A DNA stretch of 64,000 nucleotides from contig OY760657.1 of assembly GCA_963663905.2 (NCBI GenBank), positions 5,146,001 to 5,210,000 of the forward strand, given 5' to 3'. Under the pieces are notes generated by a model. The model ran no database searches. It saw only the letters and a list, made by a program, of their open reading frames with translations, and had not been told where the DNA came from. Origin of the DNA: Saccharicrinis sp963663905. GTDB taxonomy: Bacteria; Bacteroidota; Bacteroidia; Bacteroidales; Marinilabiliaceae. A program made the translations under genes and the position numbers. Shown piece after piece: positions 54,194-62,713 of this stretch (its first letter is position 1; every line of letters begins with the position of its first letter).

Positions 54194-54727
54194 ATGATAA
54201 AAATTGAAATTGTAAAAAGAACTTTTATTGAAGCATATATTTATGGTCTTTATATAGTTGTAATCTGGGCTATTGTAAAAATAGGATATAATCCGCAAGA
54301 TGGATTAACAGGTACATATATATTCATGATATTCGTTTTACTTGTTTCGTTACCTATTATTCCGTTATTGCCTTTAAAAAAATATAAGAAGTTGGGCTAT
54401 ATAATTATTGAGGATGATCATATTTACATTGAACGTCACAGGAGAAAAGAATCTTTTCCGCTTTCTCAAATCAATCAACTTAATATAAAACTTACTGGTT
54501 ACAATGATCAGATGTTTTCAAAGAGCATGAAGTATTATCGTCCACAGGAAATGGGTGCCAGAAAGTTTGCAGATGGTTTAGGGAGTTACATCAGGTTTAA
54601 ACATAGAACGGATAAATTCAAGTATGATTTGTATTTTGATAGGGAAGATGTTTATGAGGAACTGAAAGTGATATTAACCAATTGGGAAGAAAGATATCCG
54701 GATATACAGCTGAATATTAAACGGTAA
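54194..54727 (+). CDS. Membrane protein with two N-terminal helices and a PH-like domain
   Basis: The 177-residue protein has two transmembrane helices at about 13-30 (FIEAYIYGLYIVVIWAIV) and 42-60 (YIFMIFVLLVSLPIIPLL), then a soluble beta-rich region (YIIIEDDHIYIERHRRKESF, YIRFKHRTDKFKYDLYFDRE) reminiscent of small bacterial PH-like membrane proteins. The exact family is not recognised. It is monocistronic. Confidence 0.7.
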   Translation: MIKIEIVKRTFIEAYIYGLYIVVIWAIVKIGYNPQDGLTGTYIFMIFVLLVSLPIIPLLPLKKYKKLGYIIIEDDHIYIERHRRKESFPLSQINQLNIKLTGYNDQMFSKSMKYYRPQEMGARKFADGLGSYIRFKHRTDKFKYDLYFDREDVYEELKVILTNWEERYPDIQLNIKR

Positions 54728-54842
54728 ATGGACTGTAATTAATGAGCTAATTAACATCCATATTTTTAACTCAACGAAGGAATTTATTTTATATATCGTC
54801 AATAGGAGTATAACTTAATACAGAAAATTAAAAAACACAGTA

Positions 54843-55832
54843 ATGCATAAATTATTAGGATTAAGTGTGGTATTTGCACTATTGATTTCTTGTAATTCAG
54901 GAAGCAAAACAAATACAAATTCATCAGATAGTGATTCAACTGAAAAGACTGCAGTTTGGGATAACTCCTATGGGGGAGTAGATAAAGCTTATGATACGGA
55001 ACTTTTAGAACTTCGTGAAGAGATGGCCCTAAAATTTCAGACATTAGAATTTAAAGATAGTATTACAGGAAGAACGATGACTTATAATTTGTTTATTCCT
55101 AAAGATTACGACGAGAATAAAAGTTATCCTTTAATACAATTTATTGCCGATGCCAGTACCGTAGGAAAAGGTGCATTGGCTCCTTTAATGCAAGGTTACG
55201 GAGCTATTATTTGGGCTACAGATGAAAGTCAGGCTGAAAATCCATGTTTTATTTTATCTCCTGCATTTGCCGGTCCGGATTGGGCTGTAAACGACAAACA
55301 TGAAACCAGTGAAGAAGTGGCCATATCATTTCGTTTGCTAAATAAAGTAATAAGTACCTACAGTATTGATCATAACAGACTTTATACTACAGGTCAATCG
55401 ATGGGAGGTATGATCTCATTTTATTTAAATGCAACCTATCCTGATTTTTTTGCTGCTTCTATCTTTGTTGGTAGCCAATGGGATGTTAATGTATTAAAGC
55501 CGTTAGTAAATCAGACTTTCTGTTATATTGTTTCTGCAGGAGACCAAAAGGCATCAGCCGGAATGAAAGAACTAGGAAATATGCTTAGTGATAATGGAGT
55601 GGTTTATGGTTCAGATGTGTTTTCGGCACAACTTCCTCAGGCAGAACAGGAGCAAAAAGTTGTAGATTTATTAAATCAGGGACATAAAATTAACTTTATT
55701 CAGTTTACAAAAGGAACAGTTGTTCCTGCAGGTACTTCAGAAAGAGGTGCACCAGAACATATGTATTCATTTGATTATGCCTATAAACTAAAAACAGTCA
55801 GAGATTGGTTATTCCAGCAGAAGAAAAACTAA
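54843..55832 (+). CDS. Lipoprotein alpha/beta esterase (PHB-depolymerase/LpqC-like)
   Basis: The 329-residue protein has a lipobox (FALLISC, Cys about 17) and a Ser/Thr-rich linker. The hydrolase domain includes MTYNLFIPKDYDENKSYPLI, the nucleophile elbow YTTGQSMGGMISFYL (Ser about 184), and a late EHMYSFDYAY segment that may carry the His. It lacks the full polymer-binding domain of PHB depolymerases, so small ester or acyl-peptide substrates are more likely. A long inverted repeat follows between it and the convergent SDR gene. Confidence 0.82.
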   Translation: MHKLLGLSVVFALLISCNSGSKTNTNSSDSDSTEKTAVWDNSYGGVDKAYDTELLELREEMALKFQTLEFKDSITGRTMTYNLFIPKDYDENKSYPLIQFIADASTVGKGALAPLMQGYGAIIWATDESQAENPCFILSPAFAGPDWAVNDKHETSEEVAISFRLLNKVISTYSIDHNRLYTTGQSMGGMISFYLNATYPDFFAASIFVGSQWDVNVLKPLVNQTFCYIVSAGDQKASAGMKELGNMLSDNGVVYGSDVFSAQLPQAEQEQKVVDLLNQGHKINFIQFTKGTVVPAGTSERGAPEHMYSFDYAYKLKTVRDWLFQQKKN

Positions 55833-55851
55833 TTAAGACTAAAAAATATTG

Positions 55852-55914
55852 ATTTCATCAACATTGCTTTTAAGGTATTTTCAATTACAATTTAAAGGCA
55901 CTGTTGATGAAAAT
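55852..55914. repeat. Imperfect inverted repeat between convergent genes
   Basis: TTTCATCAACATTGCTTTTAA and its partner near 55891-55913 (TTAAAGGCACTGTTGATGAA) pair with about two mismatches over 20 bp, spaced by about 18 bp. It may serve as a bidirectional terminator. Confidence 0.65.
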
Positions 55915-56014
55915 AATAATATCCTTCACTAAATCCATTAAACAAATTGCATGAGAAACTTAGAGTTAATAAAGTTTATTATACCTGATTTCAATAGATG
56001 AGATTTTAATTCTC

Positions 56015-56728
56015 TTAATTAGAATCCGGATTATAATTCCATCCCTGATCATCGTGATACACCATCAATTTTGTCATGCCTCCATCCACAGTAATATTCT
56101 GTCCTGTAATAAAACTACTTTTTGAATCGCATAAGAACATTACCGCATTTACAATGTCTTCCGGTTTTCCAACGCGACCAACCGGGTGTTGACTGGCATC
56201 AGAACCTTCAAAGGTTGTATTGGAAGTATCAATCCAGCCAGGAGAAATACAATTGACTCTGGCAATTTCAGCCAATGTAACAGCCATTGCATGGGTTAGT
56301 GCTGTAATCCCACCTTTGGCAGCTGTATAACTTTCGGTATTAGCCTGACTCATCAAATGTCGGGTAGAGGAAATATTTACAATACTGGCCTCAGGATTAA
56401 AATGATCTTTGAAGAGCTGAGTTAAAAGAAAGGGTGCTGTAATTCCAATATGTAGTACATAATTGAAGTCATCATAAGAACATGAGTTTAATCCTCCGCG
56501 ACTTAAGCAAGCATTGTTTATTAAGTAATCTATTTTACCATAATCGCTAATAACTTTTTCAGAAAAGACTCTAAGTACTTTCTCATCAGCAATATCTCCC
56601 ATGAAGTAATCATTCTCAAGTAGATCAATAGTGCATACTTTGGCTCCTTGTTCTTTAAATGCATTACAAATGGCTTTACCAATTCCCTGAGCTCCTCCGG
56701 TTACAACAACAACTTTATCTTTAATCAT
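56015..56728 (-). CDS. SDR family oxidoreductase
   Basis: The ATG at 56728 gives 237 residues, starting at IKDKVVVVTGGAQGIGKAI; the upstream TTG would add seven residues. The NAD(P) loop TGGAQGIG, the NNA motif (YLINNACLS), the active Ser region (VNISSTRH) and YTAAKGG (catalytic Tyr and Lys) are present, with a C-terminal SSFITGQNITVDGGMTK. The substrate is unknown. It is the left end of a 7-kb minus-strand block. Confidence 0.93.
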   Translation of the reverse strand: MIKDKVVVVTGGAQGIGKAICNAFKEQGAKVCTIDLLENDYFMGDIADEKVLRVFSEKVISDYGKIDYLINNACLSRGGLNSCSYDDFNYVLHIGITAPFLLTQLFKDHFNPEASIVNISSTRHLMSQANTESYTAAKGGITALTHAMAVTLAEIARVNCISPGWIDTSNTTFEGSDASQHPVGRVGKPEDIVNAVMFLCDSKSSFITGQNITVDGGMTKLMVYHDDQGWNYNPDSN

Positions 56729-56952
56729 AATTTTTATACAGTCTTTCAAAAATATTGAATCTAATATACAAATGATTGTGGATTATTGCGTGCCAGAATG
56801 TATTGAAGTATACCTTAAATATTTATTATAAACTTTAAAACGGGTTGAGATCTAAAATGTAAGTATTGAAACCTATTAATAGAATATTTATTTCAAATAT
56901 CATGTTAGGCTATGGCGTAAAATGACTTTACAAGTTAAGTGAGAAATCGCAA

Positions 56953-57001
56953 ACAAAAAAACATAGAACAATCGATTAAAACGATCATCCTATGTTTTAT
57001 T
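56953..57001 (-). terminator. Terminator of the QorB-like gene
   Basis: On the minus strand AAAACATAG pairs with CTATGTTTT, with an inner GATCGTTTTAATCGAT stem, and a TTTTTTTG tail, about 26 bp after the stop codon. Confidence 0.8.
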
Positions 57002-57026
57002 TGTTATAACCAATAAACTTTCTGTG

Positions 57027-57869
57027 TTATAATGCCGCTTTTACAGCTTCTGCAAGTGGAGTTGTAGGACGTCCGATTAACTCTGATAATGAACTTCCTT
57101 CATCATATAAATCCCCTTGTGATGCACCTGTATCCCAGCTTGCAATAGCTTCTGCAAATGCATCTGGTAAACCAAAGGTTTTTAGAATAGCAGCGTATTC
57201 TCCTTCAGGTAAGTTGTTGTACGGAATATCTTTACCTGATTGCTTTGTGATTTCAGCAGCTAAATCAGATAAAGTATATGCTGAATCACCAGATAATTCA
57301 TATACTTTACCTTTGTGTCCTTCTCCGGATAATACAACTGCAGCAGCCTCTGCATAATCAGCACGTGTAGCAGATGATATTTTACCCTCACCAGCACTAC
57401 CGATAAATGCTCCGGCACCCAGTGCGCCTTCTATTGATGCGGTATAGTTTTCTGTATACCAGCCATTGCGTAGAATAGTGTAATCAATACCAGACTCTTT
57501 CAATGCCTTTTCTGTAGCAAGATGTTCACCTGCAAGATTCAGTGATGATTTATCTGCATTTAATAAACTTGTGTAAACAATCCAGCTAACACCTGCTTTT
57601 TTAGCTGCCTCAATTACATTTGCATGCTGACTGGCACGTTTCCCTAATTCATTACCTGAAATCAGTAATAATGAATCAATACCTTTTAATGCTTCAGCTA
57701 ATCCTTCTGGTTTTTCATAATCGAAGACTCTTGCTTCAACTCCTAATGCTTCAGCCTTTTCTGGTGTACGTACTAATGCTACAATATTTTCTGATGCTAC
57801 TCTTTTTTTTAATTGTTCAACAACAAGGTTTCCTAATTGACCTGTTGCTCCGGTTACTGCTATCTTCAT
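57027..57869 (-). CDS. NmrA/QorB-like NAD(P)H quinone oxidoreductase
   Basis: The 280-residue protein has the N-terminal Rossmann motif VTGATGQLGNLVVEQLK, then LVRTPEKAEALGVEARVFDY, IDSLLLISGNELGKRASQHA, WIVYTSLLNADKS and ILRNGWYTENY. This pattern matches QorB (YtfG)-type NADPH:quinone reductases within the atypical SDR/NmrA group. Quinone reduction is the likely role, although other NAD(P)H-binding functions are possible. It is monocistronic with a terminator. Confidence 0.9.
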   Translation of the reverse strand: MKIAVTGATGQLGNLVVEQLKKRVASENIVALVRTPEKAEALGVEARVFDYEKPEGLAEALKGIDSLLLISGNELGKRASQHANVIEAAKKAGVSWIVYTSLLNADKSSLNLAGEHLATEKALKESGIDYTILRNGWYTENYTASIEGALGAGAFIGSAGEGKISSATRADYAEAAAVVLSGEGHKGKVYELSGDSAYTLSDLAAEITKQSGKDIPYNNLPEGEYAAILKTFGLPDAFAEAIASWDTGASQGDLYDEGSSLSELIGRPTTPLAEAVKAAL

Positions 57870-57967
57870 GTGATTAATTTTTGTTGATTAAGTAATATTA
57901 TAATTTGTCATATTGCACTTCATTAAAATAGAAAGTTCTTTATGACGCGTATTTAAATCTTTGTTTC

Positions 57968-58795
57968 TTATCCAATTTTCATTGAGGTCATAGATAACGA
58001 ACCTCCTACTGTTTCATCGTTAAAAAAGCTTACTTTTTCTTTTTTGTTTTGTAAAGCAAGTATGTATAGCAATGGTAAAAAATGTTCAGCCGATGGAATG
58101 GATAAATTAAATTCTTTACCAAGTTTTGTATAGTTTATCAAGTCCTTATGATTGCCATCAAGAATAAGTTCTTTCATTTTATTGTTAGCCTCAATAGCCC
58201 AATCATAACCATAGTTTTCGTTCAATTTCGACCAGTGGATCATACCAAGGTTGTGAACAAGGTTTCCACTTCCAACTATTAAAACACCGTTGTTACGCAT
58301 TTCGTTCAATTGTTTTGCAAGTTCGTAATGTTCCTGCGGTGTTTTGTAATAATCCAGACTGAGTTGAATTACCGGAATTTCAGCAAGAGGATACATATGT
58401 TTAATAACTGTCCAGGTGCCATGATCCAAGCCCCACTTATCATCCAGATACACATCAGTTGTATTAATTTGCTTTTGAATTTTTTCTGCTAATAAAGGCA
58501 TTCCCGGAGCAGGATATTGTACTTCGTAAAGAGCTTTAGGAAATCCACCAAAATCATGAATGGTCTTTGGTTGTTCCATAGCTGTAACGTGAGTACCTCT
58601 TGTTTCCCAGTGAGCTGAAATAACCAGAATAGCTTTAGGTTTTGGTAATTCTGAAGAAACGTTTCTAATACCCTGAACGAATTCGTTTTCTTCGATAGCA
58701 TTCATAGGACTGCCGTGGCCTATGAACAGCATTGGCATTTTATTAGTATTTTCCATCATCTTCGGTATATTTTGTAACTGAGTTAAGAACTTCAT
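57968..58795 (-). CDS. YgiD-like extradiol dioxygenase (LigB superfamily)
   Basis: The 275-residue product contains MLFIGHGSPMNAIEENEF, AILVISAHWETRG and PEGHPxGF-type loops (IHDFGGFPKALYEVQY). The later DHGTWTVIKHMYPLA and IVGSGNLVHNLGMIH carry the metal-binding His. These match the 4,5-DOPA extradiol dioxygenase (YgiD) family. The family often occurs with DoxX-like membrane proteins, and the DoxX gene lies 27 bp upstream. Homology begins at MPMLFIGHG (residue 20), so a later ATG may be the real start. Confidence 0.9.
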   Translation of the reverse strand: MKFLTQLQNIPKMMENTNKMPMLFIGHGSPMNAIEENEFVQGIRNVSSELPKPKAILVISAHWETRGTHVTAMEQPKTIHDFGGFPKALYEVQYPAPGMPLLAEKIQKQINTTDVYLDDKWGLDHGTWTVIKHMYPLAEIPVIQLSLDYYKTPQEHYELAKQLNEMRNNGVLIVGSGNLVHNLGMIHWSKLNENYGYDWAIEANNKMKELILDGNHKDLINYTKLGKEFNLSIPSAEHFLPLLYILALQNKKEKVSFFNDETVGGSLSMTSMKIG

Positions 58796-58822
58796 GATAT
58801 CAATTGGTAGATCATGATTTAT

Positions 58823-59224
58823 TTAGTCCCAAATAGATTCTTTTGATATAGCGTATTTACCAGCCCCGGTAAATATTAGAGCAATGGCTCCAAACAGGTA
58901 TAATCCTAATAATTCTACGCTCCAGCCTCCATGTTCATTAATGGTAAAAAGTTGCTGACCATGAACCATAAAAATGGCAACTAAACAATTGAAGGCATAA
59001 ATAGCTGATGCAATTCGGGTTTTATATCCTGCTAATATTGCTAAAGGTGCAATTACTTCTCCTACGATCACCCCATAAGCAATAAAACCTGGCATTCCCA
59101 TTCCTGATAACATTCCTTTAATAAAGTCAAGGCCATGAATTAATTTTGCTATACCATGAAGCAACATTAATAAACCAATTGAGCTACGTAATATCAATAA
59201 TCCTAAATCTGTATTCCTTTTCAT
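58823..59224 (-). CDS. DoxX family membrane protein
   Basis: The 133-residue product has four transmembrane helices and the family's opening GLLILRSSIGLLMLLHGIAK, then GMPGFIAYGVIVGEVIAPLA, ASAIYAFNCLVAIFMVHG and LYLFGAIALIFTGAGKYAI. DoxX-like proteins are membrane partners of quinone or thiol redox enzymes. It precedes the YgiD-like gene by 27 bp and is probably in its operon. Confidence 0.92.
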   Translation of the reverse strand: MKRNTDLGLLILRSSIGLLMLLHGIAKLIHGLDFIKGMLSGMGMPGFIAYGVIVGEVIAPLAILAGYKTRIASAIYAFNCLVAIFMVHGQQLFTINEHGGWSVELLGLYLFGAIALIFTGAGKYAISKESIWD

Positions 59225-59305
59225 TTTGTATGTTTTAATTTTCAGTTAATGTCTGGGTCTATAAGTGTTTGTACTTAATTGTAGAATTTAATAAAGGTGT
59301 TTTTT

Positions 59306-59340
59306 AATAACCCGGCCATAATATGAATGCCGGGTTATAT
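59306..59340 (-). terminator. GC-rich hairpin after the SnoaL-like lipoprotein gene
   Basis: ATAACCCGGC and GCCGGGTTAT are perfect 10-bp arms around a 12-base loop, 18 bp past the stop of the gene at 59357. The T tail is weak. Confidence 0.65.
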
Positions 59341-59356
59341 AATTATTATTGAAAGA

Positions 59357-59947
59357 TTAAAGTAGTCCTAATTGACTCATAAATGTCTGGTTATCCCAAA
59401 ACAGATACTCCTCATACATTACTCCGTCTTCATTCCACAATCCGATGGTAACCATATTAATTTTAAAAGCTTGTCCTGTTGGGTCAATATACTGACCGTC
59501 ACCTATTGGCATTGGTTCATTGAAAGTGCCTTCCATAATACCCATTACAGCAGTGATGTTTCCTGAACCTATTGCAATAGGATGTTCCTTTATTCTGGTG
59601 TCAGGAGCATATACAAACATGGCCGCTAAATCTGCAATATGAGTATCAAGACCTGTTGTTGTGCTTCGATCCGGCCAATGAACCAAAATATCTTCTGAGT
59701 GACTTTCATGTAAGCGAGTCCATTCCTGATTTGTAAATACTTCATAGTCCAACTCATCAAAAGTTTCAAGATATTGAGCAATGGTCTCATCTGCCAAAGC
59801 TAGTTTTGCTAATTCAGCTTTTAGTTCTTCAATTTCTGTTTTGTACTCTTGTTCTTTTTCATCACTTAAATCGTCTTCACAGCTTACAAATAGTACAGCA
59901 GCCATTAATACAATCATTATCTTTGATAAAATCCAATTTGTTTTCAT
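59357..59947 (-). CDS. Lipoprotein with SnoaL-like (ester cyclase) domain
   Basis: The 196-residue protein has a lipobox (AAVLFVSC, Cys about 23), a short coiled coil (EQEYKTEIEELKAELAKLAL), then a NTF2/SnoaL-like fold at about 60-190 (FDELDYEVFTNQEWTRLHES, HIADLAAMFVYAPDTRIKEH, AVMGIMEGTFNEPMPI, WNEDGVMYEEYLFWDNQTF). It likely binds or isomerises a small molecule outside the cytoplasm. It is 48 bp downstream of the YceI gene on the same strand. Confidence 0.85.
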   Translation of the reverse strand: MKTNWILSKIMIVLMAAVLFVSCEDDLSDEKEQEYKTEIEELKAELAKLALADETIAQYLETFDELDYEVFTNQEWTRLHESHSEDILVHWPDRSTTTGLDTHIADLAAMFVYAPDTRIKEHPIAIGSGNITAVMGIMEGTFNEPMPIGDGQYIDPTGQAFKINMVTIGLWNEDGVMYEEYLFWDNQTFMSQLGLL

Positions 59948-59995
59948 TTTTATGTGTTTTGTGTGTTATTATTACAATTGTTGTTGTGTGTTTAA

Positions 59996-60559
59996 TTATA
60001 GTGTAAGTTTTATGTCAAGTGTAAATATGTCATCAATCACTTTATCCCCAAGGTTATCGAAGAATGAATCGGAACCGTATCTCACGTCAAATTTTGAGCG
60101 GTCAACATCTAACTTGGCAGTATATACATTTCCGGATTGAACAACATCAAAAGAGATATCTTCAGTTTTACCTTTAATGGTTAGCTTACCTGAAACTTTT
60201 GCTTTACCATTTTGAAAATTAGATGCTTTTGTAACAACAAACTTTGAAGTTGGATATTTCTCTACACCAAAAAAGTCATCAGATTTTAGATGTCCAACTA
60301 ATTTTTGGTTGTATCCTTCATCTTCAAGATCTTTATTGGATAGTGTATTCATGTCAATCACTACTTCACCACCAGCAATCTGATTGTTTTTAAATTCGAA
60401 GTAGCCACTCTTTAAATCGATTTCTCCATTATGTGAACCACCTATTTTTTTTCCTGTCCATTTTACAACAGAAGCTTCTTTATTTACTTCTTTCTTTTGA
60501 GCAGATGTAAAAACTGTACCTGCTACTAATAATGCTAATGCTAATCCTAAAGTTTTCAT
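59996..60559 (-). CDS. YceI family protein
   Basis: The 187-residue protein has a signal peptide (LALALLVAGTVFTSAQ) and the YceI lipocalin-like domain: VVKWTGKKIGGSHNGEIDLK, VVIDMNTLSNKDLEDEGYN, HLKSDDFFGVEKYPTSKFVV, VSGKLTIKGKTEDISFDV and the C-terminal IFTLDIKLTL. YceI proteins bind isoprenoid quinones or related lipids in the periplasm. It starts 12 bp after the upstream SnoaL-like gene and is probably co-transcribed. Confidence 0.95.
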   Translation of the reverse strand: MKTLGLALALLVAGTVFTSAQKKEVNKEASVVKWTGKKIGGSHNGEIDLKSGYFEFKNNQIAGGEVVIDMNTLSNKDLEDEGYNQKLVGHLKSDDFFGVEKYPTSKFVVTKASNFQNGKAKVSGKLTIKGKTEDISFDVVQSGNVYTAKLDVDRSKFDVRYGSDSFFDNLGDKVIDDIFTLDIKLTL

Positions 60560-60571
60560 AATATTTAGTTT

Positions 60572-60949
60572 TTAATTGTTTATATGTATAATTTCATTGA
60601 TAATCTGTCCTTCGCAATTCCATATTAACATTGATGTTTGCGTATATTTTTGTTCTCCCAGATCTTTATGTATGTAATTAAATAGCCATTTTATTACTGA
60701 TACATTTTTATCGGTTATTACATTCAATACTTTGGCTTCTTTAAACTCTGTTATGCGTGTTACTAATTTTTCTTCTTGCAATCTACAGGCATCCTTACCT
60801 CTTGTTGGAAAATGATTTGTTTCCTGTCGAACAATGTTTTCAGCATAAAATTTTTCAAAAGCTTCCAGCCATTTTCCTTCAGAAATCATATCGCTTAACT
60901 TCTCGATACGCTCTGTAAGTGATAATTTTTGTGGATCAATTTTTCGCAT
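60572..60949 (-). CDS. SnoaL-like domain protein
   Basis: The ATG at 60949 (125 residues) fits the family, since the longer start at 60994 adds poor sequence. It is a small NTF2-like protein (SDMISEGKWLEAFEKFYAEN, QETNHFPTRGKDACRLQEEK, WNCEGQIINEIIHI). It would be cytosolic and bind a small ligand. It precedes YceI by 12 bp and has a Bacteroidota -7-like box 26 bp upstream of the start. Confidence 0.88.
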   Translation of the reverse strand: MRKIDPQKLSLTERIEKLSDMISEGKWLEAFEKFYAENIVRQETNHFPTRGKDACRLQEEKLVTRITEFKEAKVLNVITDKNVSVIKWLFNYIHKDLGEQKYTQTSMLIWNCEGQIINEIIHINN

Positions 60950-60974
60950 TGTTTTTTGCTTTATTGTTACATTA

Positions 60975-60982
60975 CAAAGATA
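60975..60982 (-). promoter_or_regulatory. Bacteroidota-type -7 element (TATCTTTG)
   Basis: On the minus strand the sequence TATCTTTG matches the TAnnTTTG -7 consensus and lies 26 bp upstream of the SnoaL-like start. A matching TTTG -33 box is not clear, so this is a tentative promoter for the SnoaL-YceI unit. Confidence 0.4.
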
Positions 60983-61119
60983 TGGGGAGGGCATGCCTCA
61001 CTCACTTGACCTATGGTAAGAAATGAAATTGATCTGGATCAAGAAGATTTGGTGAGAGGTTAAGGGAAGAATGGTTAAGAGTTTGAAACAGAGAAAGTAA
61101 GTGATGATAATATTAGTGC

Positions 61120-61152
61120 GGAGAAAGGAGCAGGGAGTAAGGATAAAGGAAA
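61120..61152. repeat. Degenerate 7-bp-periodic tract (TCCTTTC on minus strand)
   Basis: GGA recurs at 61120, 61127, 61134, 61141 and 61148, exactly 7 bp apart. On the minus strand the consensus is TCCTTTN, the same type as the tracts at 43.5 and 44.8 kb but in the opposite orientation. Confidence 0.7.
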
Positions 61153-61279
61153 GGCATGATGCATTATTTTGCGAATGGAATACAGGTTGTCGGCTGGTTA
61201 GCAGTCAAACAAGGTATTTTAAATGGGAAAAAGTTAGATGAAGGAAAAGGTTATTAAAAGCGCTGAATAAATTATCACT

Positions 61280-61319
61280 CGACAATTCAACAGCTCCACA
61301 ATTCTGCAATTCGACAAAT
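61280..61319. repeat. Degenerate 8-bp-periodic tract (CNACAATT)
   Basis: Five consecutive 8-bp units of consensus CNACAATT beginning at 61280, 61288, 61296, 61304 and 61312. Confidence 0.7.
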
Positions 61320-61346
61320 ATTAATAAGTAAACAAGCTGTAAATCT

Positions 61347-61381
61347 ACTTTCAACTTTTGACTTTCAACTTAAAACTATTA
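61347..61381. repeat. Degenerate 7-bp-periodic tract (ACTTTCA)
   Basis: ACT recurs at 61347, 61354, 61361, 61368 and 61375, exactly 7 bp apart; consensus ACTTTCA. It abuts the stop codon of the Crp/Fnr gene. Confidence 0.7.
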
Positions 61382-61382
61382 G

Positions 61383-61961
61383 TTAGTGTTTCTTTCGGAT
61401 CCTGCTTAGGCTTTCAGGTGTGATACCTAAATAGGATGCGATATATACCAACGGAACACGCTGAAACATATCGGGATGTTCTTTTAGCATTTCATTGTAT
61501 CGGTCAACAGCAGTATCCCACATGGTTGCATTAAGTCGTTCCAATGCATTTATATATGCTTTTTGAAATAGTATTCTGAAGTAGCGTTCCAGTTTAGGAA
61601 TCTTTTCGTAAAGCTCTTCCAATTTATCTAATGAGATGCGTAATAAATGAGTGTCCTCAAGAGCTTCAAGATAGTATAGAGAAGGGCGTTGGGAGAAGAA
61701 GCTTTGTAAGTCGCTAATCCAATTATTATCCATTCTTATTTGGTAGATATGCTCATTGCCCTTGGCATCGACAAAATAAGAACGCATACATCCTTGTGCA
61801 ATAAAATAGATATATTTACATACTTCACCAGCTTCTAAAAGGTCCTTTTTCTTTTTAATAAAAATAGTTTCAAAGGCTGATAAAACTATTTCTTCTTCTT
61901 CAGAAGTAAGGTTAATCCATTTATTAAAATAATATATAAGCTTATGATCTGATGAGTGCAT
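61383..61961 (-). CDS. Crp/Fnr-family transcriptional regulator
   Basis: The 192-residue protein has the cyclic-nucleotide-binding-like beta-barrel (about 25-115; LLEAGEVCKYIYFIAQGCMR, HLLRISLDKLEELYEKIPKL) and a C-terminal HTH, slightly shortened (PLVYIASYLGITPESLSRIRK). The residues contacting cAMP are not convincingly present. It lies upstream of the minus-strand redox block and could be its regulator, but no operator was found. Confidence 0.9.
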   Translation of the reverse strand: MHSSDHKLIYYFNKWINLTSEEEEIVLSAFETIFIKKKKDLLEAGEVCKYIYFIAQGCMRSYFVDAKGNEHIYQIRMDNNWISDLQSFFSQRPSLYYLEALEDTHLLRISLDKLEELYEKIPKLERYFRILFQKAYINALERLNATMWDTAVDRYNEMLKEHPDMFQRVPLVYIASYLGITPESLSRIRKKH

Positions 61962-62072
61962 TATTTATTTTATTTAATCGATATGAAAAGTATTTGTCTG
62001 ATTTATTATGACAGATTTCGGAACTAATATAATAAATGATTAAGGATAAAAATGGATTTTGAGTTTTATCAT

Positions 62073-62684
62073 TTAAATCTTTTGTAAAGATTTGTTGATG
62101 ATTTTATCAATAAATATCATGATGATTCCAGTAATCAGAAATAATATCAATACCCAAACTATATTTTTCCCGGCTTCTAAATAGTTTAATTCTCGAAGAT
62201 CAATAAAGAAATAAGGATACCAGTTTACAAGGCCTCCTCGTATTAATGTATATATTAAGTATGTAAAAGGATATATCAGGCTTTTTATACTGTCAGACCA
62301 AAGTAATTTACCTTTGGGGACATAAATAATCCACCGTAATAAGTAAAGTATAGGAGTCAGTACATGTAATATATTGTTATATATGAACTCTGGAACCGGC
62401 TGAATCCATACACTGCGTAAGGCAAAGTTATATATTACACAAACAATAATTATGTTAGCGGTTAATGACGACTGAACTAATGGCTTAACAAAGAAGTGAC
62501 CTATTTTTGTTTCTGGAAATAATATTGTAACAGATAAACTCATTGCAATCAACAGATTTGTCAATACAGTAAAGTAGCTCATCGTATTGGCAATGTTGTT
62601 TGATGCCATTAATTGTAAAATAATGGCTATCCAGGTTGATGTAGCAATGATTAAATCAAGGTTTTTATGGTTGGATTTATTCAT
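62073..62684 (-). CDS. Pr6Pr family membrane protein
   Basis: The 203-residue product has six transmembrane helices, with LMASNNIANTMSYFTVLTNL near the N-terminus and YPFTYLIYTLIRGGLVNWYP and FIDLRELNYLEAG toward the end, which match the Pr6Pr (FAR-17a/AIG1-like) family. Such proteins are of unknown function; related AIG1/ADTRP proteins hydrolyse fatty acid esters. The gene follows the methyltransferase gene by 29 bp on the same strand. Confidence 0.88.
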   Translation of the reverse strand: MNKSNHKNLDLIIATSTWIAIILQLMASNNIANTMSYFTVLTNLLIAMSLSVTILFPETKIGHFFVKPLVQSSLTANIIIVCVIYNFALRSVWIQPVPEFIYNNILHVLTPILYLLRWIIYVPKGKLLWSDSIKSLIYPFTYLIYTLIRGGLVNWYPYFFIDLRELNYLEAGKNIVWVLILFLITGIIMIFIDKIINKSLQKI

Positions 62685-62713
62685 AAAGTAATCACGATAA
62701 TTTTAAGCGGTAT

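Larger units (their letters stand above)
60983..61382. other. 400-bp intergenic region with short periodic tracts
   Basis: No supported gene. It contains three periodic tracts (61120-61152, 61280-61319 and 61347-61381, each listed) separating the YceI operon from the Crp/Fnr gene. Confidence 0.6.

Noticed and set aside
57620..57877. Leu-rich plus-strand frame
   Set aside because: It is the complement of the QorB-like gene, which has clear family motifs.
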